Below, piece by piece: positions 1 to 8,817 of a stretch of DNA of 30,254 bases (the stretch's first letter is position 1; each line of letters begins with the position of its first letter). Location: positions 1 to 30,254 of the IMG/VR virus record IMGVR_UViG_3300037346_000424; one strand, 5' to 3'. Made by a program: the position numbers and the translations under genes. Under the pieces are notes generated by a model. The model was not told the origin of the DNA. It worked only from the letters and a program-made list of their open reading frames with translations, and searched no databases. The stretch is from a virus.

Positions 1-257
1 TAACGCGGCGCTGATCTTCGGGAGATAGCGTACTAAAGACGTTCGCAGGGATACCCTTGATGTCCGCAGCGGCCTTTGGCGCTGTGCCCAAAACGTTCTG
101 CTGATCCGCAGTGGGCAATCTGTCAAAGATATCCCGAGGAATACCGTTGACCGCTCCAGGGGTGGCGTCCCCAAGAATAACGCGGCGCTGATCTTCGGGA
201 GATAGCATACTAAAGACGTTCGCAGGAATACCCTTGATGTCCGCAGCGGCCTCTGGA
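1..257 (-). repeat. Direct repeat, 177-bp period, inside a virion gene
   Basis: The first ~80 bases of the window recur from position 178 with only a few mismatches, and the offset is exactly 177 bases (59 codons). The repeat therefore stays in frame in the minus-strand gene that runs off the left edge. At the protein level it is made of alternating ~30-residue units. Because the window begins inside one copy, the contig may have ended here through assembly collapse. Confidence 0.85.
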
Positions 258-1462
258 GCAAGCCCTTGCAAACGCCGCTGATCTTCAACAGGGAGCGACT
301 CAAACTGGTCTTGTGTCATTCCAAACTTGATGAAGAAGTCTTTTTCCGTGAGTCCTCCTGACGCTTGCGCCACACGCACCGACGCGTTAGGGTTCGCCGC
401 TTTGAAAGCGTCAAGGTCAGAGCGGTTTGACAAAAACTCCCGAGCAACGACGTTGCCGTCGGCGTCAATCGCCTCGTAAGCTTCGCCAATGCCGCGCTCG
501 CGACCGGCCGAAGCGCGGGCCGCGGCACGCTCTGCGCTAAACTCGCCCTGTGCGCCCTGCAGCGCGGCCAGCTTCAAGGCGCGGGACTGCTGTTCCTGCG
601 CGCCCAACCGCTCGCCAATTTGGCCGCCAAGGCCGGACAACGCCCCCGAAAGCTGCGCCGCAGAACTTCCAGAAAGCCGCTGCCCCGTCCGTGGGTCGAT
701 GCCCGCGGCAAACGCGCCGGCGCGGTCAGAAAGATCAAACAGGATTTGCGCCTGCGTCATGCGGCGCTGGTCCTCACCGTTGCCCATAACGCTTTCGTAA
801 ACAGGCAGCATCTCAGAATAAAGTTGCTGCAGGCGAGACGCTTCCCCGCCCGCTTGAAAGCGCTGGACCGCGCCGCCCTGACTAAAATTTGCAACGGGCG
901 GCTGCCCAACCCCCATGGCTTGAGGCGCAGCATCCTGGACCCCCGCTCCGGCCATCATCAGGCCCCCGATGCCTTGCCCCATCTGCGTGGGCGCACCAGC
1001 GTCGTCCATCATGTCAATGCCGCCAGTCAACTGGCCCATCAACTCGCCAATACCGCTGTCCATCGCACCCTGCTCGGTCATCATCATAACCGGCTGCAGC
1101 AAAGCCAGCACCGTTTCCGGCGTGCGCTGCGCGTCCTGCTCGCCAACAATCCCCGCAAGCTCGCCGTAACGTGCCTCCAAAGGCTGCTGGTTGCCCCGCA
1201 TCGCGTTGATCATTTCTTCAGGCGTCTCCGCCGTGTCGATCCCCGCCATCATCTGCTCGCCGTATTGCTGCGCTTGCATCGCCGCACCCTGCTCGGCCTG
1301 CGAAACAGCCTCCACGGCCCGCGGATCGAGGCTCGGCAGACCTTGCTGCGGCTGCGCCATCTGCGGCGCGGGCATCATCTGTGCTGCGGGCATCATCTGC
1401 CCCATTTCAGGAGCGACAGGGCCGCCAGCTTGCCGAAACAACGGCCGTTGGTACACGTTCAT
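1..1462 (-). CDS. Repeat-containing virion-type protein, C-terminus cut by window edge
   Basis: About 487 codons are visible, from ATG at 1462 to the window edge with no stop. The start overlaps the previous gene's stop by one base (TAATG), so translation is probably coupled. The first ~200 residues are rich in Met, Gln, Gly and Ala (MMPAAQMMPAPQMAQPQQG near residue 24). A GGAV..F..GGE segment follows near residue 205, then a Gln/Ala-rich helical stretch. From about residue 380 come ~30-residue tandem units with a shared pattern, DQRR(V/L) followed by A.DIKGIP..VF; at least three and a half are visible. I recognise no enzyme domain. Its place at the end of the tail block and its low complexity suggest an internal or tail-associated virion protein, which is inference. 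The full length is unknown. Confidence 0.8.
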   Translation of the reverse strand, partial: MNVYQRPLFRQAGGPVAPEMGQMMPAAQMMPAPQMAQPQQGLPSLDPRAVEAVSQAEQGAAMQAQQYGEQMMAGIDTAETPEEMINAMRGNQQPLEARYGELAGIVGEQDAQRTPETVLALLQPVMMMTEQGAMDSGIGELMGQLTGGIDMMDDAGAPTQMGQGIGGLMMAGAGVQDAAPQAMGVGQPPVANFSQGGAVQRFQAGGEASRLQQLYSEMLPVYESVMGNGEDQRRMTQAQILFDLSDRAGAFAAGIDPRTGQRLSGSSAAQLSGALSGLGGQIGERLGAQEQQSRALKLAALQGAQGEFSAERAAARASAGRERGIGEAYEAIDADGNVVAREFLSNRSDLDAFKAANPNASVRVAQASGGLTEKDFFIKFGMTQDQFESLPVEDQRRLQGLAPEAAADIKGIPANVFSMLSPEDQRRVILGDATPGAVNGIPRDIFDRLPTADQQNVLGTAPKAAADIKGIPANVFSTLSPEDQRRV

Positions 1463-2709
1463 TATATTAGCCCCGCTCTGTTTGCGCCGAGTAGCGCGGT
1501 GCCGCCCTGCCCCGCCAAACCTATCATTGTCTGGAATGGAGAGACTTGCGGCATGGATGATGCCTGCACCGTAGACTGCGCCGACGGCACGCCCGAGTAA
1601 ATGTCGGACAAGAAGCCCAAGGATTGGAAAGGCTGCTGCATTTGCTGCAAATTAGACAGACGCTCTGCGTCCAGTCCGGCCTGCTGCACCCCTCGGGCCA
1701 AAGACCCTGTCGCCAGCAAGTTCTGGATGTCTTGCGTGGACATCTGCTGCGCAAGTTGCCCAAGGGCCGCTTGTTGCGTACCAAGTTGACCTAACTGCTG
1801 CCCAAACGTGCCGAACTGGCCCGCCACGCCGGCAAGACCTTGCCCAAAAGAACCCAGCGCCTGCTGCCCTGCCAGTCCGAGTTGACCCGCCTGTCCGCCC
1901 AAGGCACCGATGCCTTGCCCAAAAGAACCCAGCGCCTGCTGCCCTGCCAGTCCGAGTTGACCCGCCTGTCCCGCAGCGGCAAGGCTGCGGCCCTGCGACT
2001 GCTCAAACGCCTGCTGCGCGCGCTGGCCAGCCGACTCAAAGCCGGTTTGACGCAGTTGGCCCGCGGTCCGCGCTTGCTGCTCCAAAACATTTCGTTGGAG
2101 CTCCTGCTGCGCAATAGCCTGTCGGCTGCCGCCAAAAGCGCCTGCGCCCACAGCCTGCGCTTGCAAGCCCTGTTGCGCAATCTGGCCTTGGCGGCCGATG
2201 TCCGCCATCGTCCGGTCAATGACCTCCTGCTCGTAGGGGTTCATAAATGCGGCGATGCCCGACGGCGAGAACTGACCGGTTGCCCCGTATAGCCCTTGCT
2301 GCGCCTGTCGCACTTGAGGCGCAACGCCCGCAGCACCTTGGCGGAGGAAATTAGAGCCCTCCGCGAGACCTTGTTGTCCCAGCCGCACTTGAGGCGCAAC
2401 GCCGGAAGCAGCTCGCCCGAACGCATCCTGCGCCTGCCGGAGACTTCCTATGCCTTGCCGAGAAATAACCCCTTGGCCGGCCGTAATCGCCCCCGAACCT
2501 TGGTTCAGGTAGGGCGTGCCGACGCCCTGCGACTTTTGCGCTTGACGCATGGCCTGTTGTTCTGCCGCGCTCAACCCCGCAATTTGATAACGCGGCATTT
2601 GCTGGTTCATCCGCTGCAGGGTGAGGGCCTGCGCGTCTTTCATTAACGCAATGCGAAGTGCTTCTGTTGCCGGATCGCCGCGTTGAATGACGGTTTGTGT
2701 CTCGCTCAT
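1462..2709 (-). CDS. Gln/Ala/Gly-rich probable internal virion protein
   Basis: A 415-residue protein. ATG at 2709 overlaps the preceding stop (ATGA) and has a strong AAGGGGGG Shine-Dalgarno. The composition is dominated by Gln, Ala, Gly and Leu. It has repeated helical blocks, including two near-identical copies of AGQLGLAGQQALGSFGQG encoded by a 75-bp-period repeat, and several QVR.GQQGL..G blocks in the first half. No transmembrane segment or catalytic motif is evident. A segment around residues 155-180 (FMNPYEQEVIDRTMADI) looks like a more ordered helix. Marine podovirus-like phages often carry such Q/A-rich proteins beside tail genes, where they are usually unassigned. I infer an ejected or tail-internal structural protein; the function is unproven. 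Confidence 0.8.
   Translation of the reverse strand: MSETQTVIQRGDPATEALRIALMKDAQALTLQRMNQQMPRYQIAGLSAAEQQAMRQAQKSQGVGTPYLNQGSGAITAGQGVISRQGIGSLRQAQDAFGRAASGVAPQVRLGQQGLAEGSNFLRQGAAGVAPQVRQAQQGLYGATGQFSPSGIAAFMNPYEQEVIDRTMADIGRQGQIAQQGLQAQAVGAGAFGGSRQAIAQQELQRNVLEQQARTAGQLRQTGFESAGQRAQQAFEQSQGRSLAAAGQAGQLGLAGQQALGSFGQGIGALGGQAGQLGLAGQQALGSFGQGLAGVAGQFGTFGQQLGQLGTQQAALGQLAQQMSTQDIQNLLATGSLARGVQQAGLDAERLSNLQQMQQPFQSLGFLSDIYSGVPSAQSTVQASSMPQVSPFQTMIGLAGQGGTALLGANRAGLI
1838..1971 (-). repeat. 59-bp perfect direct repeat, 75-bp period
   Basis: Bases 1838-1896 and 1913-1971 are identical and offset by 75 bases (25 codons). They encode the duplicated block LGLAGQQALGSFGQG. Perfect identity at every codon position implies a recent duplication or gene conversion. 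Confidence 0.9.
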
Positions 2710-4238
2710 GCGACCGCCCCCCCTTCAAATTTGCGCATTATATCATACATTTTTCGAACACCTTTCTCGCGGCTTCCGTCGCCTAGCCCGCGCACGGCGC
2801 GGGCGGTCATTACGAACTCGCCGTCAGAGAGCATCGCCGGAATGCTGTCAGAAGTTTCTGTGCCAGGGCCGTTGATGAACCCAGTGCGCCGCGGAAACTC
2901 CGTGATGGCCCCACCCCTTGCCGCCGCAACGACAGGTTGGAGGGGCCTGCCAAACATGTCAAACCCAAAGCCGCTGGGGTCCGGTTGGTTAAAGTTAATC
3001 GGAGCAAACGGCGGAGGCGGCGTCAGTCCAAAAGGGCCTTGCGCCAAATAGTCCTGTTGCTGGCCCTCATTGGGGAACCCCGCCCCGGGGACCATGACGT
3101 CCTGAATGCCCACGTTCTGATAAGTCGGCACTGAGCCCCCAGGGAAAATACGCTGCGCATCAACCTCTTCTTGCGACGGGGGCTGGAAGCCCATTTGGAA
3201 AGGGTCCGGCGCTTCAGGGGTATCGAAGGCCCCGCCCGCAAGAGCGAGCGCCCCGCCAGCCAAGGCAAGGTTTCCGTACTTGGAGATTACGCCGGGGTTA
3301 AGCGCTTTTGTGGCGGCCTCGATTGCTTCAGCGTTTCCAATCTGAATCCCTTGTGCTGCAAACTCTGCCTTAATGTTGGCAGCCTTTGCCGCAATGTCGC
3401 CTGTTGCGGCGTCGGGCTTAATAAGAAGGTCTTTAGTGCGGTCAAACAAGCTGCTAGGCGCTTCGGGGGCGGCGGCACCCGCAGGCGTTCCGCTGGCCGC
3501 GGCTTCCGCTCCGGCAGGAGGCGTAGCAAGGGGAGAAGCAACGGCATCCGCGCCGGCCCCGCCGAAGAAGCCCTTGATTGACGGATTTACTTCAAAGAAG
3601 CCCACCCCAGGCGTTCCAGTAAACCCTTGTTTCACGCCCGCCATAAATCCTTCGCCGCCGACAGCTCCGCTAACGCCGGACGCAAGGCCGCCCGTGACGC
3701 CACCGATCACGGCGCTTTTTAGAGCGTCTTTGATGCTCCCGCCCTGAACAAGAGTTCCTATGCCCGAGCCGAGCGCCCCCGCAGCAATTGAGCCCATGCC
3801 CGGAAAAATAAAATTAAGTGCAATTGGCAAAATGATAGGCGCGATCTTCTTAAAGACCTTTTTAACGCCGCGTATCAATTTCTTCAGAAAGAACTCACGC
3901 TGCCCCGTCATCGGGTTAATTGAGTTTTCGTCCGACCCCACGATATACGCGTTTGGATCAGCGCCTTCCGCGGCAATGCCCTGCATGATCTGACGCTGAA
4001 GCTCTGGGTTTTTTTCGACCACTTCCCGCGGCACCATCATCTCGCGCTCTGATGCGTGGACCACGAAGGTGTCGCCGCCGCGCCCCATCTGCGCCATACG
4101 CTCCGCGGTATCCCGCATCGAGTTGATGCCGGACTGCTGGCCAAAAGCCAAACGGCTGTCGTCCATCTCGTCTAAGTTAGATGTCAAAAAAGAAGCAAGC
4201 CCGCCTCCGGGTATGCTCATTCTGTTGGCGTCGACCAT
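2706..4238 (-). CDS. Probable virion protein with glycine-zipper hydrophobic segment
   Basis: A 510-residue protein. ATG at 4238 follows a GAGGA Shine-Dalgarno, and its TGA overlaps the next gene's ATG (ATGA). Residues ~55-115 form an ordered region (GDTFVVHASEREMMVPREV, then a DP.AYIVG stretch). A basic patch (residues 119-131, KKLIRGVKKVFKK) precedes a long glycine-zipper-like hydrophobic region at about 133-200, the kind of sequence able to insert into membranes. The middle is Pro/Ala-rich. The C-terminal ~70 residues carry the block GPGTETSDSIPAMLSDGEF (from residue 457) and a basic amphipathic end. That block is familiar to me from proteins of uncultured marine phages, where it has no firm function. 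Basic patch plus zipper in a tail block suggests an ejected channel-forming protein; this is inference. Confidence 0.8.
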   Translation of the reverse strand: MVDANRMSIPGGGLASFLTSNLDEMDDSRLAFGQQSGINSMRDTAERMAQMGRGGDTFVVHASEREMMVPREVVEKNPELQRQIMQGIAAEGADPNAYIVGSDENSINPMTGQREFFLKKLIRGVKKVFKKIAPIILPIALNFIFPGMGSIAAGALGSGIGTLVQGGSIKDALKSAVIGGVTGGLASGVSGAVGGEGFMAGVKQGFTGTPGVGFFEVNPSIKGFFGGAGADAVASPLATPPAGAEAAASGTPAGAAAPEAPSSLFDRTKDLLIKPDAATGDIAAKAANIKAEFAAQGIQIGNAEAIEAATKALNPGVISKYGNLALAGGALALAGGAFDTPEAPDPFQMGFQPPSQEEVDAQRIFPGGSVPTYQNVGIQDVMVPGAGFPNEGQQQDYLAQGPFGLTPPPPFAPINFNQPDPSGFGFDMFGRPLQPVVAAARGGAITEFPRRTGFINGPGTETSDSIPAMLSDGEFVMTARAVRGLGDGSREKGVRKMYDIMRKFEGGAVA

Positions 4239-4328
4239 GACAGGCGTCCTCTGTAGACATGTGGGGCACAGTGGTTTTTATAGAGGCGCTGCGGGCCTCT
4301 GCGCCAATATAAGCGACGTGCTGGGCCC

Positions 4329-4357
4329 AACATAGCAGACCTTCTTTGCCGGTGCAA
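4329..4357 (-). promoter_or_regulatory. Candidate promoter upstream of the 4238 gene
   Basis: In the 126-base gap between genes, the minus strand reads TTGCAC, a 17-base spacer, then TATGTT preceded by TGC (an extended -10). Matches to consensus are partial (3/6 and 4/6). The gap is unusually long for this compact region, which makes a local promoter plausible. Confidence 0.25.
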
Positions 4358-4364
4358 CGAAAGG

Positions 4365-5465
4365 CTATAGTTGAAGCTGCGAGACCGCAACAAGCGCGGA
4401 TGGCGCGGCAGGGGAAAAGGCAGTCGCCGCAATCGCATCTAAGGTGACGTTCGTGCTGTCCGCAGCCCAGTAAATCTCGACGTATTCTGTCGCTTGCAAC
4501 GAGATCGTGTAATTCAACGAAATCGGCGTGAAGCCCACGTTGATGTCGACAGTGATAATGCGGGTGCTGTCGGCGACGTTTGTTCCGTTTTTGCGCAGCC
4601 AGAAGCGCACGTTCTTGGAGATGGCGCTGCCCGAGCTAAGTTGAAGCGACGCAGTGATGTTGTAGAACCCCGCCTGCGACACAACTATGCGCGACGTTGG
4701 CGTGCCGCGCGTTACGCCGTTTGAGGACAGCGTGTTGTTGAGCGTTATGGCCGTGGCCGTATTGGTTGCCGCGAGCGTCTGATCCGTCGTCGCGTCGAAG
4801 CTCCCGTAGTGCAGCCCCATTGGGATGACCGGCCGGACCATGATCTCGCCGACTGTGGCATCTACCGTCAGGACTGCTGCAACCGCTATAACCACGTCAG
4901 GTGCCGTTGGTCGCGCCTTGGTGAAGGCCCCCGCCGTGTCCGGCGATGCGTATAGGATATCCCCTGCTACCCATGTTTCGTCCACCGCCGTGCCCGTGGT
5001 ATCGAGGCCTCGCACCTTGCCGTACACCGTAACCGGTCCCGTTGCGCCGTCGACCATTTCAAAAGTTGTCACGCCGACAAAGAACGGCTCTGAAATAGTC
5101 CCGTCCGCAATGTATGGCGCAATCTCGATCTCGCCGTCCACGCCCGAAAACCCCACGACTGTCCCGTTCGGTATCGTAGCACCGGTGTCGTTGGTCACAC
5201 GCATATACGTCTCGAAGCCAATCTGCTGCACCACGTTGTTCAAGTGCTGCAGGTCAAGCGTGTCCTCGAACGCGTTGTAGGACAAGATTCCGGTGTCAAC
5301 GTTACCGGTCTCGTCGGTTAGTGTAAGCGATGTCGCCCGTAGCGGCCCCGGAACCTGCGTCTGCTGAGCGAACACTGAGAAGTTCCGCACGAGCTGTGAG
5401 AAATACGCCTGACTATATTCCGCCGGCGGGCTTGGGAAAAACGGGATTGGTACGTTGCGGCTCAT
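4365..5465 (-). CDS. Putative tail or head fibre with C1q/jelly-roll-like C-terminal domain
   Basis: A 366-residue protein with ATG at 5465 overlapping the upstream stop by one base (TAATG). The N-terminal ~50 residues (starting SRNVPIPFFPSPPAEYSQAY) look like a virion-attachment segment. The middle (~85-215) is rich in short beta-strand Val/Thr/Gly stretches. The C-terminal ~145 residues (LHYGSFDATTDQTLAATNT, SRIVVSQAGFYNITASLQL, VRFWLRKNGTNVADS, ATEYVEIYWAADSTNV) follow the pattern of C1q/TNF-like jelly-roll tips on phage fibres, which usually trimerise and bind ligands. It follows the 621-residue tail protein in the same operon. I infer a receptor-contacting or virion-decorating fibre. The fold is recalled from family patterns, not computed. 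Confidence 0.8.
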   Translation of the reverse strand: MSRNVPIPFFPSPPAEYSQAYFSQLVRNFSVFAQQTQVPGPLRATSLTLTDETGNVDTGILSYNAFEDTLDLQHLNNVVQQIGFETYMRVTNDTGATIPNGTVVGFSGVDGEIEIAPYIADGTISEPFFVGVTTFEMVDGATGPVTVYGKVRGLDTTGTAVDETWVAGDILYASPDTAGAFTKARPTAPDVVIAVAAVLTVDATVGEIMVRPVIPMGLHYGSFDATTDQTLAATNTATAITLNNTLSSNGVTRGTPTSRIVVSQAGFYNITASLQLSSGSAISKNVRFWLRKNGTNVADSTRIITVDINVGFTPISLNYTISLQATEYVEIYWAADSTNVTLDAIAATAFSPAAPSALVAVSQLQL

Positions 5466-7330
5466 TAGCGACGCCCGTCAGTTCTGAGATCAACCCTTGG
5501 CGAACCCAGCCGCCAAGATGTGCCGACCTTGTTTGATTCGATCCGCAGCGACATCGCCCGCCCGCGCAACCGCACGAAGGTTTGCTCCGTAAATTGCTCG
5601 ACAGGTACGGTTGCACTGCGTGCCACTGGACTCGGCTGCGCCCCAAAAGGTTCGCCACCCGGGAAGTTTTGCGCGGTCAACGTAATCGTCGCCAGCGGGT
5701 TGTCGACGCTGTTGCGGAACGTGACGTCTGGGATCAGCCTGCTGGCGAACATAAACTGATCGCCCTCGCCAAGATCAGCGGCGGACGATTGGACGTACGC
5801 GCTGATCGGCGAAGCGGGCTCCGTCGACCCGTCGTCAACGCCAAGCTCGTGAGAGTACAAAAACCCATCCAGACCTGCTGCGGTTGGCGTCAAGGAAGTG
5901 CCTCTATCAGCCCATGCTGTGCGTGGGAGAGTGCCGTAATACCAGACCTGCTGGGCGTAGTTGTATATAGCATAACGCGTGCAGTCGCCAGAATCGACAC
6001 AGGGGTAAAGCCACCACACCTCGGAGAAAGAGGAGTTATGGCCTGCAAATACTTGGTCGCGCCGGGCACTGTTGAAAGTGACGTCAAACACGTACTCCTT
6101 AATTGGGCACGGGATTTCGCGCACCACACCGTCGTACATATAGAACTCGCCAAGCCCCATCCAGTATACGACACCGTTTGCGGCCACAGCACAGTTAGGC
6201 CCAGCAGTCGAAATACCCACGCCTACCTCTCGAATACCAAAGGTGAACGGAGGCCCAATAAACTGAAGGGTGTGGGCCGAAGAGTCAGTCAGAACAACGG
6301 TCTGCTGCGACGTCTGCTCCACGGCAACAATCTGATTACCAGAGCTGATGCGCAAATCACCTGCCGTGTTTGTCGAGGCGGGATTCCAGTCCAGAAAATC
6401 TTCCTGCGAAGAGAACCGGATCAACAACGGGTCAAGGTCGCCCCCGAACAATGGGGTACATCCAAACGCCAAAACGTGCCTGTCTTGCTCAGAGAGCCGA
6501 ACTATGTTGGCCTGCACGGGCACTTCATCGGCACCGGAAATAGTGGAAATATCGACAGCTCTATTGCTTGGGCTAACGCCCAACGAAACATCCCACAAGA
6601 AAAGACCCAAACCACGAGGGTTGATAATAAGGTCTTCGCCGAACGTAGTGTGTGACCACAGCCGAAGTTGTTCCCCCGGAACACTGCTGTCAGCAGGGTC
6701 GCCCCAGCCGCCAGCGCCCCAGCTTCCCGCGCCCCAGCCATCCCCCCGAAAAGATGTCGCGAGTCCTGTGTTGATTTGATACGCTCCAATAGTTGCAGTA
6801 CCACCGCTGCCTGTGTCCGACGCATTCGCCGATACCGAGAGCGTTATTTCGTAAGAGTTGCTGTTTACCACATCTGTTATTTGATGCTCGGTGTTCAGCA
6901 GATCTGACGTGATGTTGCCTCCAAGAGAGTCCGCTCCCGAGAACGTGACGTAGTCATTGAGCCTAGCACCGTGGCCTATGTCCGTCACAACAACAACGTC
7001 GGAACCGTCTGTTGCAGCGAAAGTTACGTCGCCCGGATCGGTCACTTCGCGGATGGGTGTGATGTCTAAGATCGAGCCGCCGCGCTGCGCATAGTATTTC
7101 AGGTTTGTCCCAATGCCAAAGAGGTTGGAACCCGTCAGCGTAGTCCAGTTGATCAGGCCGCGGCAAACACCTTCAAACGGCGTGGTCGAAATACGTTCCC
7201 AACCACCAATAGTTTCTGGGAAGCTCGCACGGAACCTGATCTTGTCACCGTCGACCCAGCCTCCTTCGTTGGTGTACGAAGTGACTTCCCGGTTTACCCC
7301 GGGTCGAAACTGAAGTTTTTGGAGCGGCAT
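5465..7330 (-). CDS. Large tail structural protein, possible tube/nozzle (gp12-like)
   Basis: A 621-residue beta-rich protein. ATG at 7330 lies behind an AGGGGG Shine-Dalgarno, ten bases after the previous stop. It begins with QKLQFRPGVNREVTSYTNEG and GDKIRFR..FPETIGGWE, a start typical of a protein widespread in marine podovirus-like phages. An insert-like section (~110-180) resembles an Ig-like or carbohydrate-binding module (VTDIGHGARLNDYVTFSG). A Gly/Trp-rich run (WGAGSWGAGGWG) then leads into a larger domain with many aromatic and WLYP-type strands. Size, beta content and position among connector and fibre genes fit the tail tube/nozzle of short-tailed phages, analogous to T7 gp12 or P22 gp10. 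That assignment is inference; membership in a conserved virion family is firmer. Confidence 0.8.
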   Translation of the reverse strand: MPLQKLQFRPGVNREVTSYTNEGGWVDGDKIRFRASFPETIGGWERISTTPFEGVCRGLINWTTLTGSNLFGIGTNLKYYAQRGGSILDITPIREVTDPGDVTFAATDGSDVVVVTDIGHGARLNDYVTFSGADSLGGNITSDLLNTEHQITDVVNSNSYEITLSVSANASDTGSGGTATIGAYQINTGLATSFRGDGWGAGSWGAGGWGDPADSSVPGEQLRLWSHTTFGEDLIINPRGLGLFLWDVSLGVSPSNRAVDISTISGADEVPVQANIVRLSEQDRHVLAFGCTPLFGGDLDPLLIRFSSQEDFLDWNPASTNTAGDLRISSGNQIVAVEQTSQQTVVLTDSSAHTLQFIGPPFTFGIREVGVGISTAGPNCAVAANGVVYWMGLGEFYMYDGVVREIPCPIKEYVFDVTFNSARRDQVFAGHNSSFSEVWWLYPCVDSGDCTRYAIYNYAQQVWYYGTLPRTAWADRGTSLTPTAAGLDGFLYSHELGVDDGSTEPASPISAYVQSSAADLGEGDQFMFASRLIPDVTFRNSVDNPLATITLTAQNFPGGEPFGAQPSPVARSATVPVEQFTEQTFVRLRGRAMSLRIESNKVGTSWRLGSPRVDLRTDGRR

Positions 7331-7340
7331 GGTTTTCCCC

Positions 7341-7796
7341 CTATGCGGGCTTAACGGGCCAGTCGTCCCCGCCCAGATACGGGAAGTTTACATGATCTGT
7401 GATGTCACGCAAAGCCTGTCGATAGGCCGCCCACTCAGCGGTCAGTGTGTTGTCACTAAGGGCCATCCAGTCAGTCGCTGCGATAATATCGTCTCGCTTG
7501 CTGCGTAGGTGCCGCGCTTGACTTTCGGTGCGATCAGCAATTTCTTCGGCTGTGGCGTCCGCCACCCCCCATACCTGCATCCAAGTGCCGCTTTCCAACA
7601 CCGGAGTGCCTTCTGTGGCGTTCTTACTCGGACCCACGTTGGGTTTGTCCGTCTTGACAACAGGGTATACGCCCCACGCTGCAAGCATCTCGTTTGATGC
7701 GCGCTTGGGAAAGCTGGTGTTAGGGTTGTCGCGACGTAGATTGCCGACCGTGTAGGGGTATTGGTCTATCTGGTCGTTTGTAATTTTCACGAACAT
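7341..7796 (-). CDS. Tail-assembly-chaperone-like protein (Phage_tail_APC type), copy 1
   Basis: A 151-residue protein; ATG at 7796 has an AAGGAG Shine-Dalgarno. The N-terminal part has the pattern YPYTVGNLRRDNP..SFPK and WGVYPV. The C-terminal ~55 residues (LRSKRDDIIAATDWMALSDN, EWAAYRQALRDI, then FP and WP.KP) match what I recall of the Phage_tail_APC family (Pfam PF16778), found with tail-fibre genes. It sits directly between the beta-propeller protein and the 621-residue tail protein. A second related copy lies at 10438-10893. I infer a fibre assembly or attachment factor; whether it stays in the virion cannot be read from sequence. Confidence 0.85.
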   Translation of the reverse strand: MFVKITNDQIDQYPYTVGNLRRDNPNTSFPKRASNEMLAAWGVYPVVKTDKPNVGPSKNATEGTPVLESGTWMQVWGVADATAEEIADRTESQARHLRSKRDDIIAATDWMALSDNTLTAEWAAYRQALRDITDHVNFPYLGGDDWPVKPA

Positions 7797-7806
7797 GGTC
7801 TACTCC

Positions 7807-8817
7807 TTATTCGTAAGCGTTAGTGGACGCTGGTCCGGGAATACTTAGAGCTATGCCTTGAGCATTGCTAAGGGTCGCGCTAGAAAGGCTATCCAGCTCG
7901 GCAAGGCTGCTCGGGTTGGAAATGTCGATAGAGGTGATGCTGTCGGAAACAGAGGACACCACGTAAGCAACTTGATTGGCAACGTCCACAGCGATGTTAT
8001 CAACACTGTCAAGGTTTACACTGGTGAAGCTATCCAGCTCGGCAAGGCTGCTCGGGTTGGAGATGTCGATAGAGGTGATGCTGTCGGCAGCAATGGACAC
8101 CACGTAAGCAACTTGATTGGTGAGGTCTAGAGCGTTGCCGCGGGCACCGTCAAGGTTTACACTGGTGAAGCTGTCCAGCTCAACGAGGTTGCTTGGGTTG
8201 GAAATGTCGATAGAGGTGATGCTTTCGGAAAAAAGAGAGTTTACGTAAGCGACTTGGTTGGCAACGTCGAGAGAGACGCTGCGGGGGCCATTTAAGCTTA
8301 CACTGGTGAAGCTGTCCAGCTCAACGAGGTTGCTTGGGTTGGAAATGTCGATAGAGATGATGCCGTCGGCAGTAAAAGCGTCTACGTAAGCGACTTGGTT
8401 GGTGAGGTCTAGAGCGATCCGCTGGGCCCCATTAAGGTTCACACTGGTGATACTGTCCAGCTCAGCGAGGTTGTTCGGGTCCGAGATGTCGATAGCGGTG
8501 ACACTATCGGCAGCAAAAGAGGCCACGTAAGCAACTTGATTGGCAACGTCCACAGCGAGGTTAGTAGCACCGTTAAGGCTCGCACTGGTGAAGCTGTCCA
8601 GCTCAACGAGGTTGAACGGGTTGGAGATGTCGATAGAGGTGATGCTGTCGGCAGCAGAGGACACCACGTAAGCAACTTGATTGGTGAGGTCTAGAACTAC
8701 GCCTTGAGCAGCATTAAGGTTCACACTGGTGAAGCTGTCCAGCTCAACGAGGTTGCTCGGGTTGGAAATGTCGATAGAGATGATGCTGTCGTTAGCCTGA
8801 GATGTCACATAAGCGAC
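7807..8817 (-). repeat. Seven in-frame 141-bp repeats encoding propeller blades
   Basis: Six consecutive 141-base units (7972-8817) and a seventh divergent at its end (7807-7971). They share long near-identical stretches, such as the segment encoding SIDISNPSNLVELDSFTS. The exact 47-codon period fits internal duplication, and similarity between units leaves room for recombination to change blade number. Confidence 0.9.

Noticed and set aside
4282-4300. Hairpin AGAGGC-7-base loop-GCCTCT as a terminator
   Set aside because: The stem is only six pairs, and on the minus strand it is followed by ATAAAAAC rather than a T run.
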